DNA of 64,000 bases from CAVPOO01 sp963707015 (GCA_963707015.1 CAVPOO010000007.1:434001-498000), one strand, 5' to 3'. Positions 45,388-55,228 are shown, counted from the stretch's first letter. The notes: generated by a model from the letters alone, not told the origin. Program-made: numbers and translations.

Positions 45388-47922
45388 TCACCGACCCCTT
45401 TTGGTCCCGACCCCTTTTGGTCCTTCAAGCAGCAGCCCGAAGGCCTCGGCGGACAAGGAGTGACTGAAATGAAAGCCTTGCCCCTCGTCGCACTGTTGAG
45501 TCCGCAAGAACGCAAGCTGCTCGTGCGTTTCCACCCCTTCGGCAATAACCCGTTGCTTGAGGTTTTTCCCCATGCCGATCACCGCGGCCACAATGGTCGC
45601 GTCGTCCCTATCGCTGACGATGTCGCGCACGAAGGACTGGTCGATCTTCAGGGTGTCAATGGGAAAGCGCTTCAGATAACTCAGGCTCGAATAACCGGTA
45701 CCGAAGTCATCAATGGCCAGCCGCACGCCCATGGCCTTGAGTGAGTCCAGGACCAAAGTCGAGGAATCGGCCTCATGCATGAGGATGCTTTCGGTCAGCT
45801 CCAGTTCCAGATAGCCCGACGCCAGGCCGCTCTCCTGCAGGATCAGGGCAACACCAGCGAGAAAACCCTTGTGCCTGAACTCCACCGCGGAAATGTTCAC
45901 CGCCACGGGCACGGCGCGCAGACCGGCATCCAGCCAGGCCCGTACCTGCCTGCAGGCTTCGCGCAGCACCCAGCGGCCAATCGGCACGATGAGGCCGCAC
46001 GCTTCGGCGATCGGCACGAACTGTCCGGGGTAAACGAGTCCCAGGCCCGGATCACGCCAACGGATGAGGGCCTCGGCACCGATCATCGCGCCTGAAGCCA
46101 GATCGATCTGCGGCTGGTAATGCAGCAGGAACTCTCCCTCCTTGAGGGCGCGGCGCAGGCTGGTTTCGACGGCCAGACGACGGACCGCCCGGATGTTCAT
46201 GTCGGCCCTGAAGAACTGGTAGTTGTTGCGGCCGCTCGCCTTGGCGTGAAACATCGCGGTGTCCGCGTTCTGCATCACGGTGTCCACGTTGCCGCCGTCA
46301 TCCGGGTAGACGCTGATGCCGACGCTCAGGGTGACATGGAGTTCGCGTTCGCCAATGAGGTGGGGCACGACAAACGCGGCGAGCAAGGTTTCCGCAACGT
46401 GGCCCGCATCCTGCGGTTTCTCAATCTCGGCCAGCAGGATCACAAACTCGTCACCGCCCTGACGGCATACCACGTCTGTGCTGCGAACACACGCCACCAG
46501 GCGGTCCGCGACCGACTGCAGCAGTTGGTCGCCGATCGCATGCCCCAGCGAGTCGTTGATATGTTTGAAATCATCCAGGTCCAGAAACAGCAGCGCGACT
46601 TGTTTGCGGTGCCGGTTGGCCAGCCCAATCGCCTGGGAGAGCCGCTCCGTCAACAGCGCACGATTGGGCAAGCCGGTGAGAAAATCGTGCTGCGCCAGAT
46701 GGGCCATCTTCTGCGCCATGGCCCGCGATTGACTGACATCGTGGAAGACGATCACCGCGCCGGCAACCTGGCCGTCCCGGTTGTGGATGGGTGCGGCGGA
46801 ATCCTCGATGGCGGACTCGAACCCGTCGCGGCGGATCAGCACGCAGTCCGCGGCCAGGCCCACGGTCCTGTCCTCTTCGAGGGCGCGCCGCGCCGGATTC
46901 GCGGCGGGTTGGCGTGTCGTGCCGTCGACGATCCTGAACACTTCCGTCAGCGGTCGGCCCAGTGCCTCCTCGCGAGACCAGCCGGTCATGGCCTCCGCCA
47001 CCAGGTTCAGATAGGTCACGTTGCCCAGGGGGTCGGTGCTCAGAACCGCGTCACCGATTGAGTTGAGCGTGACCTGGGCGCGCTCCTTCTCCTCGAACAA
47101 GGCCTCTTCCGCCGCTCGCAAGCCGAACTCGGTTGACTTGCGCTCGGTGATATCCTCAACCGTCAGCACATGACCGTGCGGCTGCATGCCGTCGCGCATG
47201 GCGGCGCTGTTGACGCGCGTCCACACGACGCTTCCATCTTCCCGCTGAATGCGGAACTCCGTCCGGAACGGCGCACCGCTCTGCGCTGCGGCGCGCCAAT
47301 CGGCAAGCACACGCGGACGATCCTCGGGGTGGATTGCCGTGCTCCAGCACGTACCCAGCGCCTGTTCGAAGCTCAGCCCCGCGATCCTTTGATAAACCGC
47401 GTTCGTATAGACGCAACCACCCTCTGCATCGGAGACGAAGATGCCCAGTGGGGACGCGTCACTCATCGCGCGGAAGCGCGCCTCACTGTTCTGCAGCGCG
47501 TCCTGGGCAGCCTTGCACCCAATGACATAATGCAGGGTGCGCGACAGCCAGTGGGCCTCGATATGGCCTTTGACGAGATAGTCATGTGCGCCGCGCTGCA
47601 CGGCCTGGCGCGCGATAGCTTCATCGCGCGCCAGACTCAGGATGAGGATCAGGGCATTCGGTTCGGCCTCGAACACCCGGTCGAACACCTCGAGGCCCTG
47701 GCCGTCGGGAAGCGTGAGGTCAAGCAGGACCACCTCGACACCTCCCCTCTCGAGGCGTTCGCGCGCATCGACGAGCCGTGTCACCCACTCGATACGGAAA
47801 GAGCCGTCGTCCGCGCCCGCAAGTCCCGACTGGATCAGTCTGGCATCGGCGGGCTCGTCTTCCACGAGGAGCACGGTGGTCGGGCCATCGTTCATGGCAA
47901 GCGGGCGTTTGCCTAACCCCAT
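45388..47922 (-). CDS. Receiver-PAS-PAS-GGDEF-EAL signalling protein
   Basis: About 844 residues. An N-terminal response-regulator receiver (TVLLVEDEPADARLI, phospho-acceptor region VVLLDLTLPDG), two PAS domains (one with FRTEFRIQREDGSVVWTRVN), a GGDEF diguanylate cyclase domain with intact GGDEFVILL, and an EAL phosphodiesterase domain with GAEALIRWRDP and LAIDDFGTGYSSLSYLKRFP. Both catalytic signatures look intact, so it could make or degrade c-di-GMP. The start is 47922 or 47895; neither has a strong ribosome binding site. The C-terminal tail is encoded by a tandem repeat. No partner histidine kinase is adjacent. Confidence 0.9.
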   Translation of the reverse strand: MGLGKRPLAMNDGPTTVLLVEDEPADARLIQSGLAGADDGSFRIEWVTRLVDARERLERGGVEVVLLDLTLPDGQGLEVFDRVFEAEPNALILILSLARDEAIARQAVQRGAHDYLVKGHIEAHWLSRTLHYVIGCKAAQDALQNSEARFRAMSDASPLGIFVSDAEGGCVYTNAVYQRIAGLSFEQALGTCWSTAIHPEDRPRVLADWRAAAQSGAPFRTEFRIQREDGSVVWTRVNSAAMRDGMQPHGHVLTVEDITERKSTEFGLRAAEEALFEEKERAQVTLNSIGDAVLSTDPLGNVTYLNLVAEAMTGWSREEALGRPLTEVFRIVDGTTRQPAANPARRALEEDRTVGLAADCVLIRRDGFESAIEDSAAPIHNRDGQVAGAVIVFHDVSQSRAMAQKMAHLAQHDFLTGLPNRALLTERLSQAIGLANRHRKQVALLFLDLDDFKHINDSLGHAIGDQLLQSVADRLVACVRSTDVVCRQGGDEFVILLAEIEKPQDAGHVAETLLAAFVVPHLIGERELHVTLSVGISVYPDDGGNVDTVMQNADTAMFHAKASGRNNYQFFRADMNIRAVRRLAVETSLRRALKEGEFLLHYQPQIDLASGAMIGAEALIRWRDPGLGLVYPGQFVPIAEACGLIVPIGRWVLREACRQVRAWLDAGLRAVPVAVNISAVEFRHKGFLAGVALILQESGLASGYLELELTESILMHEADSSTLVLDSLKAMGVRLAIDDFGTGYSSLSYLKRFPIDTLKIDQSFVRDIVSDRDDATIVAAVIGMGKNLKQRVIAEGVETHEQLAFLRTQQCDEGQGFHFSHSLSAEAFGLLLEGPKGVGTKRGR

Positions 47923-47962
47923 CGGGTCATGGGTACCCTTTCGGACGCTGGTCCTTGTTGCG

Positions 47963-48151
47963 CTAGTCAAAGCGCTTGATCTGCTGTTCGGCCGCGTCCT
48001 TGGTGACGCCGTAGCCCTCCTGGATACTGCCCGACAACTCCACGCGCTTTCCGTCAATCACGTCGAGGTCACGGCCCGTGAGTTTGCCCCACTGTGCTTT
48101 CACCTTGCCCTTGAACTGCTTCCAGTTGCCTGCAACGATATCCCGGTTCAT
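47963..48151 (-). CDS. CsbD family stress protein
   Basis: 62 residues with the CsbD pattern: IVAGNWKQFKGKVKAQWGKL, TGRDLDVIDGKRVELSG, and IQEGYGVTKDAAEQQI. CsbD-like proteins are general-stress proteins of unknown mechanism. It precedes the GGDEF-EAL gene on the same strand by 41 bp. Confidence 0.92.
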   Translation of the reverse strand: MNRDIVAGNWKQFKGKVKAQWGKLTGRDLDVIDGKRVELSGSIQEGYGVTKDAAEQQIKRFD

Positions 48152-48316
48152 AGCAAACACCTTCTGTGCTGAACCCGCCTGGCGAAATTGCCAATCGGGC
48201 ATCCTTCCTCGTCGCCGGCTTGTCGCCGCTGCTGCTGAATTTTTCCGAGCAGAAGACTCGACGGGTTGCATGGAACGCCAGGATGCAAGTGCAAGATTAG
48301 TCTGGTAATCATGCCT

Positions 48317-48500
48317 AGTCTGTATGGTATCGCACATAGCACCAGACTCGCCCACGGCCGAACCGGTCGGCGATGGGTCTTGGCCCCGACTGTCAGGAAA
48401 CTCACACCGCTGCTGCAGCCCTTGTGAGCTGGGGAGCGCCCTCGTCAACCGTGAAACCGAAGCGTGCTGTGTGTGCGGCAGCGAACAGACGATGGTCCGC
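48317..48500. repeat. 184-bp dispersed repeat, copy 1 (inverse copy at 59012-59193)
   Basis: Shared blocks include AGTCTGTA, CGCACATAGCAC, CCCACGGCCGAACCGGTCGG, TGTGAGCTGGGGAGCGCCCT and ACAGACGATGG in the same order in both copies. Non-coding. The middle is divergent and the ends are conserved, as for a structured element. It lies upstream of csbD. Confidence 0.75.
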
Positions 48501-48582
48501 GTTTGAGTCAGATCCTGAAGTCTGATTTTGCTGCTGATCGGCGTCAATTGCGGCCCCGGAGGTGGTAGAGAGGATCCGCACT

Positions 48583-48924
48583 ATGCCAGAACGCGATGCC
48601 TTCCTTAATGGCGCCATACTCAAACGGGAAAACCGCGCTTATTGTGGGAGCGCCGGTGTTAGTGAAGGGTGGCGCGAAGCCTGTTTCAGACCGGCCTTTC
48701 CTGATCAGGAGACAGGAACGGTCTACTTGTCACGCTATCCAAACGGCCATGTTGCAACCTTCCACACGCTGGAAGGCCTGCCAGATGAAGTGGTCGCTGC
48801 ACGCTACGCAAACGGAAAAGTCGCGAAAACGAAAAATACCTTGATTTCCGGCTTTCTGAAAGGCAACACCTTTTACACAAGGCAGCAAGCCGCAGCTAAA
48901 GTCGACGCTAAGTGGCGTGAATAG
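48583..48924 (+). CDS. Conserved-looking small protein of unknown function
   Basis: 113 residues from ATG 48583 (GAGAGG 9 bases upstream). A single compact domain: MPERDAFLNGAILKRENRAY, then a Tyr/Gly-rich part (TGTVYLSRYPNGHVATFHTL), ending in a Lys-rich helix (QQAAAKVDAKWRE). It looks like a real soluble protein. No family recognised. Confidence 0.6.
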   Translation: MPERDAFLNGAILKRENRAYCGSAGVSEGWREACFRPAFPDQETGTVYLSRYPNGHVATFHTLEGLPDEVVAARYANGKVAKTKNTLISGFLKGNTFYTRQQAAAKVDAKWRE

Positions 48925-49051
48925 AAAGGGTCATCACGGCCAGACAGCGGCGCACAAGATGCAAAATGTCTTGTGAATACTCCACCGGCTAAAGGCGGCG
49001 GCTTCCGGTTACGGCGAAAAGCGGGATCGATCGGCGATTCGTCCGATTACA

Positions 49052-49130
49052 CCGTGGGTTGGGCCTGAGGCACGAAGCCCAACGCCGGACCGCTGATCGT
49101 TGGGCTTCGCTGTGCTCAGCGCCAACCTAC
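49052..49130. repeat. REP-like inverted repeat
   Basis: GGGTTGGGCCTGAGGCACGA (49055-) and GTGCTCAGCGCCAACCTACG form imperfect arms of about 33 bases around a 13-base centre, joined by CGAAGCCCAACG / CGTTGGGCTTCG. This REP/MITE type is widespread in proteobacterial intergenic DNA. The remaining 300 bases of this gap hold no gene. Confidence 0.75.
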
Positions 49131-49340
49131 GCAGGAGTGTTGACTTTTACCCGATGTGAATTCCACCAACCGGGCTGTTACCCGGAGTTATAACCGAATC
49201 TGGTGTTTGAGGGGTTGAAGGAAAGCGGCGTATCCGCAGGAGGGCGTTGCGTGTCATGGCTATTGAGACATCCATGATGCGGAAGGGATCGAGCTGCAAA
49301 TTATCCTACTCAAAGGAAACATCCAAAAAAGGAAAGTTTT

Positions 49341-49505
49341 ATGATGAAAACCTCAATACTCGCTGCTGCGATCGTTACCTGCACCCTGTCTGCGCCTCTC
49401 GTAACAGCGCAGGAACTATCTGCGCCGGCCCGGCCGACGATGGGTGGTTACCCGGGCGATCCGCGCACGATGGGTGGTTACCAGGGTGGACCAGGGGCTG
49501 AGTGA
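49341..49505 (+). CDS. Small secreted peptide with TMGGY repeats
   Basis: 54 residues with AAGGAAA 8 bases before the ATG. A textbook signal peptide (MMKTSILAAAIVTCTLSAPL, cleaved after VTAQ) is followed by only 30 mature residues containing the near-repeat TMGGYPGD and TMGGYQGG. It ends at the edge of an integrase remnant, so the C-terminus may be truncated. No family recognised. Confidence 0.6.
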   Translation: MMKTSILAAAIVTCTLSAPLVTAQELSAPARPTMGGYPGDPRTMGGYQGGPGAE

Positions 49506-50181
49506 TCTCAAAGCCCACCTGACATACACCGATAAAGATGTAGTAGTGCGGCGTATCCTCGCCGCACATTACCAGCCAGGTTCCGATGACGGTCGCCTAT
49601 CATGCCTGACTTCCCCAGGACACACGAAGGACAGCCTCTGAAGCATTGATCTGTTTCGCTGTGAATCCATTCTTTTGAAAAGCCCGTGGGTACTTGTCAT
49701 CGTGGATCCGTTCACTCGGCGCATCAGCGGCTTCGATGTGCATGATGGCGATGTCGATGGTATCGCCCTGTGCCGTATGTTCAACACAGCCATTTCTACG
49801 CACGGTATTCCGCACCACCTCAGTTCTGACAATGCCCCGCTGTTCCGGTATCACCGCCGGCAGGCGAGTCTTCGCATCCTGAATGTCACAGAGATCAAAT
49901 CCGTTCCTTACGTATCGTTATCGTATCCGTTCGCCGAAGGGCTGATCGGGACCATTCGCCGCGAATATCTTGACCATGCACTCTTCTGGAGCGCCGGCGA
50001 CCTGGAAAGGAAGCTGGAAGAATATCGGCACTATTACAACGCTCATCGTGTGCACACGTCGCTCGGCGGTAATACACCGTCAACAATCAGCGGCGAACCC
50101 ATTATCTGCCGCGCTGATATCAACCAAGCCCGGAGGAAATCTCATTGCCGCGGGCTATATCAGTTGCCCGTTGCAGCCTGA
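49506..50181 (+). pseudogene. Integrase/transposase (rve DDE) remnant with in-frame stop
   Basis: A single frame encodes DKDVVVRRILAAHYQPGSDD, GHTKDSL, a TGA at 49639-49641 in place of the expected Trp, then SIDLFRCESILLKSPWVLVI, the catalytic DDE region (LSSDNAPLF, LIGTIRREYLDHALFW, LEEYRHYYNAHRVHTSLGG) and the family end CRGLYQLPVAA. The N-terminal helix-turn-helix part is missing. IS3-like group. Both defects make it inactive. Confidence 0.85.
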
Positions 50182-50295
50182 TCAAAAATTCGCCAGGCAC
50201 AACCACAACACTCTTAGCAAGCGTACACTCTTCCCGCTTCCGACGGATTACTTCGCGTCGATGTCCGACCGGCAAATTCGGTCGGCGGCAAGCGC

Positions 50296-51223
50296 TCAAA
50301 TACCGATCTGCATACCCACTGTCATTGTCTGGGCAATGGGGAGTTGATAAAAGGCGGTGGCATCCTGCGTATTGCGCGCCAGCAACACAAAGAGCCTATC
50401 GCGCCAGAGAGCCATGCCGCGAAGCTTGCGGCCGGCGAGCAAGTCAACATGGCCAATGATGTAGTGGATTTTATCCAGGTGAAGTTTTAGCCCAAGCTGG
50501 TCGCAAGCGCCCAACTCCGAAGGAATATTGGGTCCCTGCATGAACCCGTAGCGCAGCACCAGACGATAAAACCCGTCGCCTAGCTCTTTCATTTCAATAC
50601 GCTCGTCTCCGCTGATTGTGGGCACTGGTTCAATAACCACTGTCACCAGGACTACGCGCTTGTACAGGACGTCTGTGCGTTCTACAAGCTGCTGCAGCGA
50701 CGGAGGTGTCTGTTCTGTCCGACCGGTGAAAAATACTGCGGTGCCGCCATCTGCAGACCTTCCACCGCGCTTAAAACGGAGATCGCCGGTGTAATCATCA
50801 CGCCGCCGTATAACATCGAGGCCCCCAGTAATCCGAGCAGAATTAGCGCGCGGCGAGATGGTCGCTGCTGATCCCGGTCCGGCCGAAGCAGGGCCAGCAG
50901 GGCGAAAGTGCCACCTTCCCCACACGGTTATCTGCGCGCAATACATAGACCATGTGCTTGAGTGAGATGACCAGAATGAGCGTCCAGAAAATGAGCGAGA
51001 GGACACCGAGCACATTATCGGTCGTGACCAGGATCGGGTTCTTGCCGGCGAAACATTCACGCAAGGCGTAAATCGGGCTGGTACCGATGTCTCCGTAAAC
51101 CACGCCGAGTACCGCAACGGCAAGCACGGCAATTGATTGGCTGTGAGGCGCAGCCGGTGGTGCGCGCTTCAACACCTCCTTTTGGGCATTACGCCCCTGC
51201 TCGCGCTCAGATTCTGCTGGCAT
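50296..51223 (-). pseudogene. kup: KUP potassium transporter pseudogene (internal deletion plus frameshifts)
   Basis: N-terminal piece: SIAVLAVAVLGVVYGDIGTS, YALRECF, LSLIFWTLILVISLKHMVYV, LRADNR. A first frameshift leads to LLGLLGASMLYGGVMITPAI and SVLSAVEGLQMAAPQYF in another frame. A second jump leads directly to the C-terminal cytoplasmic domain (RVVLVTVVIEPVPTISGDER, RYGFMQGPNIPSEL, FYQLPIAQTMTVGMQIGI). About 340 central residues (most transmembrane helices) are absent. Not functional. Confidence 0.9.
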
Positions 51224-51976
51224 CGATATCTCGGTTGGTAGTGGCTAAATTCCGTGCAATTCAGGCGATAGTCGCTGGATCCCGCTTCTGCTTGAACGGT
51301 TGCTGCGATAGTAGTTTCCCTAGATAATGCAAAAAATGCCACTAGAGATACGCATTCTAGACCAATGACATAAGTCAGTTCACGTCGTTTTCTGTCCAAT
51401 AACATGAGATATAAATACGAGGTTGAACTGAGCACCTGCACCCGCACCGTCAACATAATGGAGAGTACCATTTCGTCCGCCCTGTAACATAAGGTTTGGC
51501 AGTGTAAATGCGATAGATGCAGGCTTTTTAGGGCGAGCAGCAGGGGACCCAAACCTCGATATTCACCGGCGTGCCAGCCCTTGACCCTACCGTTGCGGTG
51601 GTCGATCGCGGGTATCGGAACCCAGACGATAGCTTTTGTACTTACTTGTATACTCCGATGAGCAGGGTGATCGTCGAATCACTGTGTAGAGCGCATGCTA
51701 GCCGCTGTGCAGGGATTTCCGCGTAGGCAACAGCAACCCAAATTGACAAAGAATACCCCGGGCTGCGCTGGCGTTCAGCAGGAACACCACCATAAAAATC
51801 TGCATAGGATACGAACTGATTACGACTGCCCGCAGCCGACCCCGATGATCCTGCCCCTGAGCCTGCACTACACGCGCGTCTACGACATCATCATTCCCGA
51901 CCACCTGATCACCGCGCCGCCCCGCCCGTCCCGCTCACCGCCAACGACCCTTGCGTTGGCAGGGACAGGCAGCCGT
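51224..51976. other. 750-base region without a recognised gene
   Basis: Mixed composition with an AT-richer block at 51300-51480. A minus-strand frame of 127 codons (51169-51552) contains hydrophobic runs but no recognised family. A plus-strand stretch near 51841 (ILPLSLHYTRVYDIIIPDHL) has protein-like composition but no start context. Both are left uncalled. Confidence 0.35.
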
Positions 51977-52822
51977 TTAGTCTTTCGCCACCTGAATTTC
52001 CACCGTGTAATTGAGCGTGCTGCTCGCCCCCGCTCGGCGAAATTTCCCGCTTACCGGCATGGTGTCGCGCGAGTGCGCCGCCGCCGCAATGGTCACATGA
52101 GTGTCGGCAACTGCCTCCCCATGGGTGGGATCGAATCCGCGCCAGCCAGCACCGGGCAGATACACTTCCGGCCAGGCATGCAGATGACGTCGCTCGCTCC
52201 GGAGGTGGCCCTTCTGATAACCACTGGCGAAGCGTGCGGCAATCCCCTCAGCCCGACAGCAGTCGACGAATAACACGACCAGATCTCGACATGCCCCGCC
52301 GCGGCTCTGCAGGGTATATGCGGGGCTATGTGGTGCGCCCATATCACGATGCGTGTGGGTAAACTCGGCGAACAGCTGGCGGTTCAGGCGATCGAGAAAG
52401 CTCAATGTGTCGCGTTTGACTGCCAGGCTGAGTTCGGCGGCGAAGGCGGTGACTGCATCGTCGCGTTCGATGCGCTCCAGATAGGCCCGCGCACAGATAA
52501 CGTCATGCTCATGGTCGATCGGCAAAACCGCCGCTTCCGGCGCCAGGATGAAATCGAAGGCATTGTGTCGCAAGGTTTCGACCTGCATGGTCACCTCGAT
52601 ATCGAAGTAGTCAGTTTCCTCCTCGAACCAGACCTGGGTCACCCGGTTTCCCTCGAGATCAAGATGTTCATTGCGCCCCAGCGGCGTCGGGGTGATGCTG
52701 AGCTGATGGTCGATGACTCGCTGCGCCCCATCGTCGCGAGGATTGAAACGCAGCCGCTGCGGGCTTAGCCGCACCGGATGCGAATAGCGGTAGTGGGTGT
52801 GATGGCGGATTGTGAAGTGCAT
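51977..52822 (-). CDS. Transglutaminase-like protein with N-terminal domain
   Basis: 281 residues. Bacterial transglutaminase-like N domain (FTIRHHTHYRYSHPVRLSPQ, 1-85) and the core with catalytic Cys in SRGGACRDLVVLFVDCC, His in RRHLHAWPEVYLPG and Asp in GFDPTHGEAV. Predicted cytoplasmic cysteine protease-like or cross-linking enzyme. These often pair with an alpha-E / circularly permuted ATP-grasp gene, which is not seen here. Confidence 0.9.
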   Translation of the reverse strand: MHFTIRHHTHYRYSHPVRLSPQRLRFNPRDDGAQRVIDHQLSITPTPLGRNEHLDLEGNRVTQVWFEEETDYFDIEVTMQVETLRHNAFDFILAPEAAVLPIDHEHDVICARAYLERIERDDAVTAFAAELSLAVKRDTLSFLDRLNRQLFAEFTHTHRDMGAPHSPAYTLQSRGGACRDLVVLFVDCCRAEGIAARFASGYQKGHLRSERRHLHAWPEVYLPGAGWRGFDPTHGEAVADTHVTIAAAAHSRDTMPVSGKFRRAGASSTLNYTVEIQVAKD

Positions 52823-52915
52823 AGAGATGCCTTAACAATAATTTGTTCCTGGCTTTATGTTCAGGCAACCTGGCGGACGACGCCTTTGTTGACGCTGATC
52901 GCACTGTGGCATTGG

Positions 52916-53716
52916 CTAGCCCCGGATGCGTTCCACATGCACGGTCTGCGCTGTCGGATAGACCGCGGGTCCGAATTGATTGTAGACGGCGACATCCGCG
53001 GCATCGCGCCCATAACCGACTGCCACATATCCGCCCCTTAGCTCCGCCTGCGTTGCGTCGAAGGTATACCAGCGACCACCCACATAGGCCTCGAACCAGG
53101 CGTGCAGGTCCATTGGCTCCAATCGGTAGAGGTAGCCCACCACCATCCGCGCGGGAATGCTGAGACTACGACACAGAGCGATTCCGAGGTGTGCAAGGTC
53201 CCGGCAGACACCGACTTGTCTGGAATTGACTTCCGCCGCTGAAACGGGAATATCACTGCTGCCAGGACGAAAACTGATGGTATTGCGCAGCCAGCTGACG
53301 ATTGCCGAGACCTGGTCGTAGCCTGGCTGCTGACCCGCCGTGATTTCGGTCGCCATTTGATGAAAGCGGTCCGACTCACAGTAACGACTGGGCAACAGGT
53401 AACTGAGCACGTCGTCGGGCACATTCTGGATTTCGACAAACGGCGCTCCGAACGCCTGGTCAACATAATCCGCAGTCATCACTTCGGCACTGGTGTACAC
53501 CCCGAAGGCGCCTGTGGGAGCGATGAGGCGTTGACAGAGGTTGCCGTAATGATCCGTGAATTCGAACACGGGTACGCTTGGCTCCAGCCTGTATTCCTCG
53601 CGTGCGACCCATTGCTGGGCACCGCTGCGGGGCCGTAACATGAGTACAAAAGGAATGGGTAAAGTAATTTCGAATGAAAAATCGCAGCTTGTGCGTAGCC
53701 ACATGAGCCGAATCAT
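52916..53716 (-). CDS. Second transglutaminase-like protein
   Basis: 266 residues. N-terminal domain LRTSCDFSFEITLPIPFVLM (the start could be the ATG at 53704), then a catalytic core with Cys in NSRQVGVCRDLAHLGIALCR, His in MDLHAWFEAYVGG and Asp in YTFDATQAE. 93 bp upstream of the first transglutaminase gene on the same strand, so the two form a pair of divergent paralogues. Confidence 0.88.
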   Translation of the reverse strand: MIRLMWLRTSCDFSFEITLPIPFVLMLRPRSGAQQWVAREEYRLEPSVPVFEFTDHYGNLCQRLIAPTGAFGVYTSAEVMTADYVDQAFGAPFVEIQNVPDDVLSYLLPSRYCESDRFHQMATEITAGQQPGYDQVSAIVSWLRNTISFRPGSSDIPVSAAEVNSRQVGVCRDLAHLGIALCRSLSIPARMVVGYLYRLEPMDLHAWFEAYVGGRWYTFDATQAELRGGYVAVGYGRDAADVAVYNQFGPAVYPTAQTVHVERIRG

Positions 53717-53869
53717 CCGTTAGGGTGCAAGAAGCATAAGTCAATCATTTAACGAGAATCCACCTGGCAATTGACCATCGCGGTAATGCATCCAGGGGGT
53801 GAACGCTGATTGTCACTGCGTTTTGCTCCGCACCTGATATTACTTTCCCTCAAAATACAGTCGTAGCGG

Positions 53870-55228
53870 TCATCGCAACACCAGTCGGGTGCTCCCGGTG
53901 GCAGTTCCATCCAGCCGGATTCCCTGTTGTTCGATATGTATTTGCATGCTGCTTAGCTGCAAGGTGGACAGGTCAAGCACCAATCCCGTCGGCGTGATTT
54001 TCTTCAGTACCGTCCCCAGGCGCTCGCCCAGCAGATCAAGTTGCTGTGCCAACGCCTGGTTGGCCGCATCTTCCAGTGCCTGACGGATGGATTCATGGAA
54101 CGCCTCCGCTAACATACCCACGGTGGAATCTTCAGCGTCATAGTCAAACGTCAGGTCCTGTAATTCAAGCTTCCGGTGTTGCGCTTCATAGGCCACCTTC
54201 GCACGCAGTTCCGCCGTACCACCCAGCTCGCCGGTGAGGTCCATCCGTGCCCTGATTTCCTGCCCGCTACCCGTCAGATCGAGCTTTTTGATGCCGAACT
54301 TTCGGCCTTTGATGACAAGTGACTCACTGGCCAGGGTGTCGAAAAGCCGCTGGTTGAGTGTGGGGAAATCCAGGTTCACTCCCAGGTGCAGATTCAGTCC
54401 GTCAGACCGGGGATAATACTGTCCCAGGGGCGGCAGCGGCACCGGGTTGCCGGTGGGTTCAGGTCCGCTCACCAGCACCGGCTGCAACGTCAGTGCAAGC
54501 TGTGCGTCGAGGGTTTTCCCCCGGCCGGCGATGCGGGACAGTGCGACACTCGCCGGCCTGAGCAATAACCAGTTGTCCTGTCCGAGTTCTACCGGTTCCT
54601 GCAATAACGACCAGGTTTGCTGTGCCTGACGCTGGATGGCATTCACGCCGGGAGCCAGTGACTTGAGTGCCGCACGCAGGCTGTCTTGCATTTGCTTTTG
54701 GAATTCCGTCTCGACGATGGACGTGACATCGATATTCGCCATGGTCATTTCGCAGCGATCAAGAAACCGGGTCGGCAGAATGCGAAACCTCGGCCTCAAG
54801 GTCCAGTCCGGTCCCCACTCCAGCAGGACCTGCATGCCGATCACTGCCTGTCGCGGTGCTTCATCGATGCCGCAGCTGGCTGTCGCGTTAAACACACCAA
54901 GCAGCTTTTTTTGCGCCCTGATCCAGTAACGGACATGCGCCTGAACCCATAACACATCACCCGAGGCGGTAATACTGAGCGGGCCTCGCCAGCCACGGTA
55001 TTGTGACGGTATTCCGTGCCAGTCCTTCCATGTACGCCAGTTACCCGCCTGGTACGGGAGCAACTTGTCAGCCGCACTGATCAGGGGTTCGAGCGGCAGC
55101 CGCAGCGGTATAGCAATGAATGAAACCGGCGATTCGGGTCGTTGGATACCAGCAAGTGACTGTGCGCCGGTACCGCTCAGCCAGAGCAGCAGCACCAGCG
55201 GCAGAAGGTTTTTGCCAACAGGTCTCAA
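53870..55228 (-). CDS. DUF4403 family protein
   Basis: 452 residues. A signal peptide (LLPLVLLLWLSGTGAQSLAG) is followed by the long lipid-transfer-like DUF4403 body: SFIAIPLRLPLEPLISAADK near the start and LDLSTLQLSSMQIHIEQQGI near the end. I use TTG 55228, which has GGAGG 8 bases upstream. The longer frame runs into the transposase remnant. Envelope protein of unknown role, probably a BPI/TULIP-like fold. Confidence 0.85.
   Translation of the reverse strand: MRPVGKNLLPLVLLLWLSGTGAQSLAGIQRPESPVSFIAIPLRLPLEPLISAADKLLPYQAGNWRTWKDWHGIPSQYRGWRGPLSITASGDVLWVQAHVRYWIRAQKKLLGVFNATASCGIDEAPRQAVIGMQVLLEWGPDWTLRPRFRILPTRFLDRCEMTMANIDVTSIVETEFQKQMQDSLRAALKSLAPGVNAIQRQAQQTWSLLQEPVELGQDNWLLLRPASVALSRIAGRGKTLDAQLALTLQPVLVSGPEPTGNPVPLPPLGQYYPRSDGLNLHLGVNLDFPTLNQRLFDTLASESLVIKGRKFGIKKLDLTGSGQEIRARMDLTGELGGTAELRAKVAYEAQHRKLELQDLTFDYDAEDSTVGMLAEAFHESIRQALEDAANQALAQQLDLLGERLGTVLKKITPTGLVLDLSTLQLSSMQIHIEQQGIRLDGTATGSTRLVLR

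Noticed and set aside
51841..51960. Plus-strand protein-like stretch after ATG 51844 region (ILPLSLHYTRVYDII)
   Set aside because: No start context, overlaps the end of a transglutaminase gene and matches no family I recognise.
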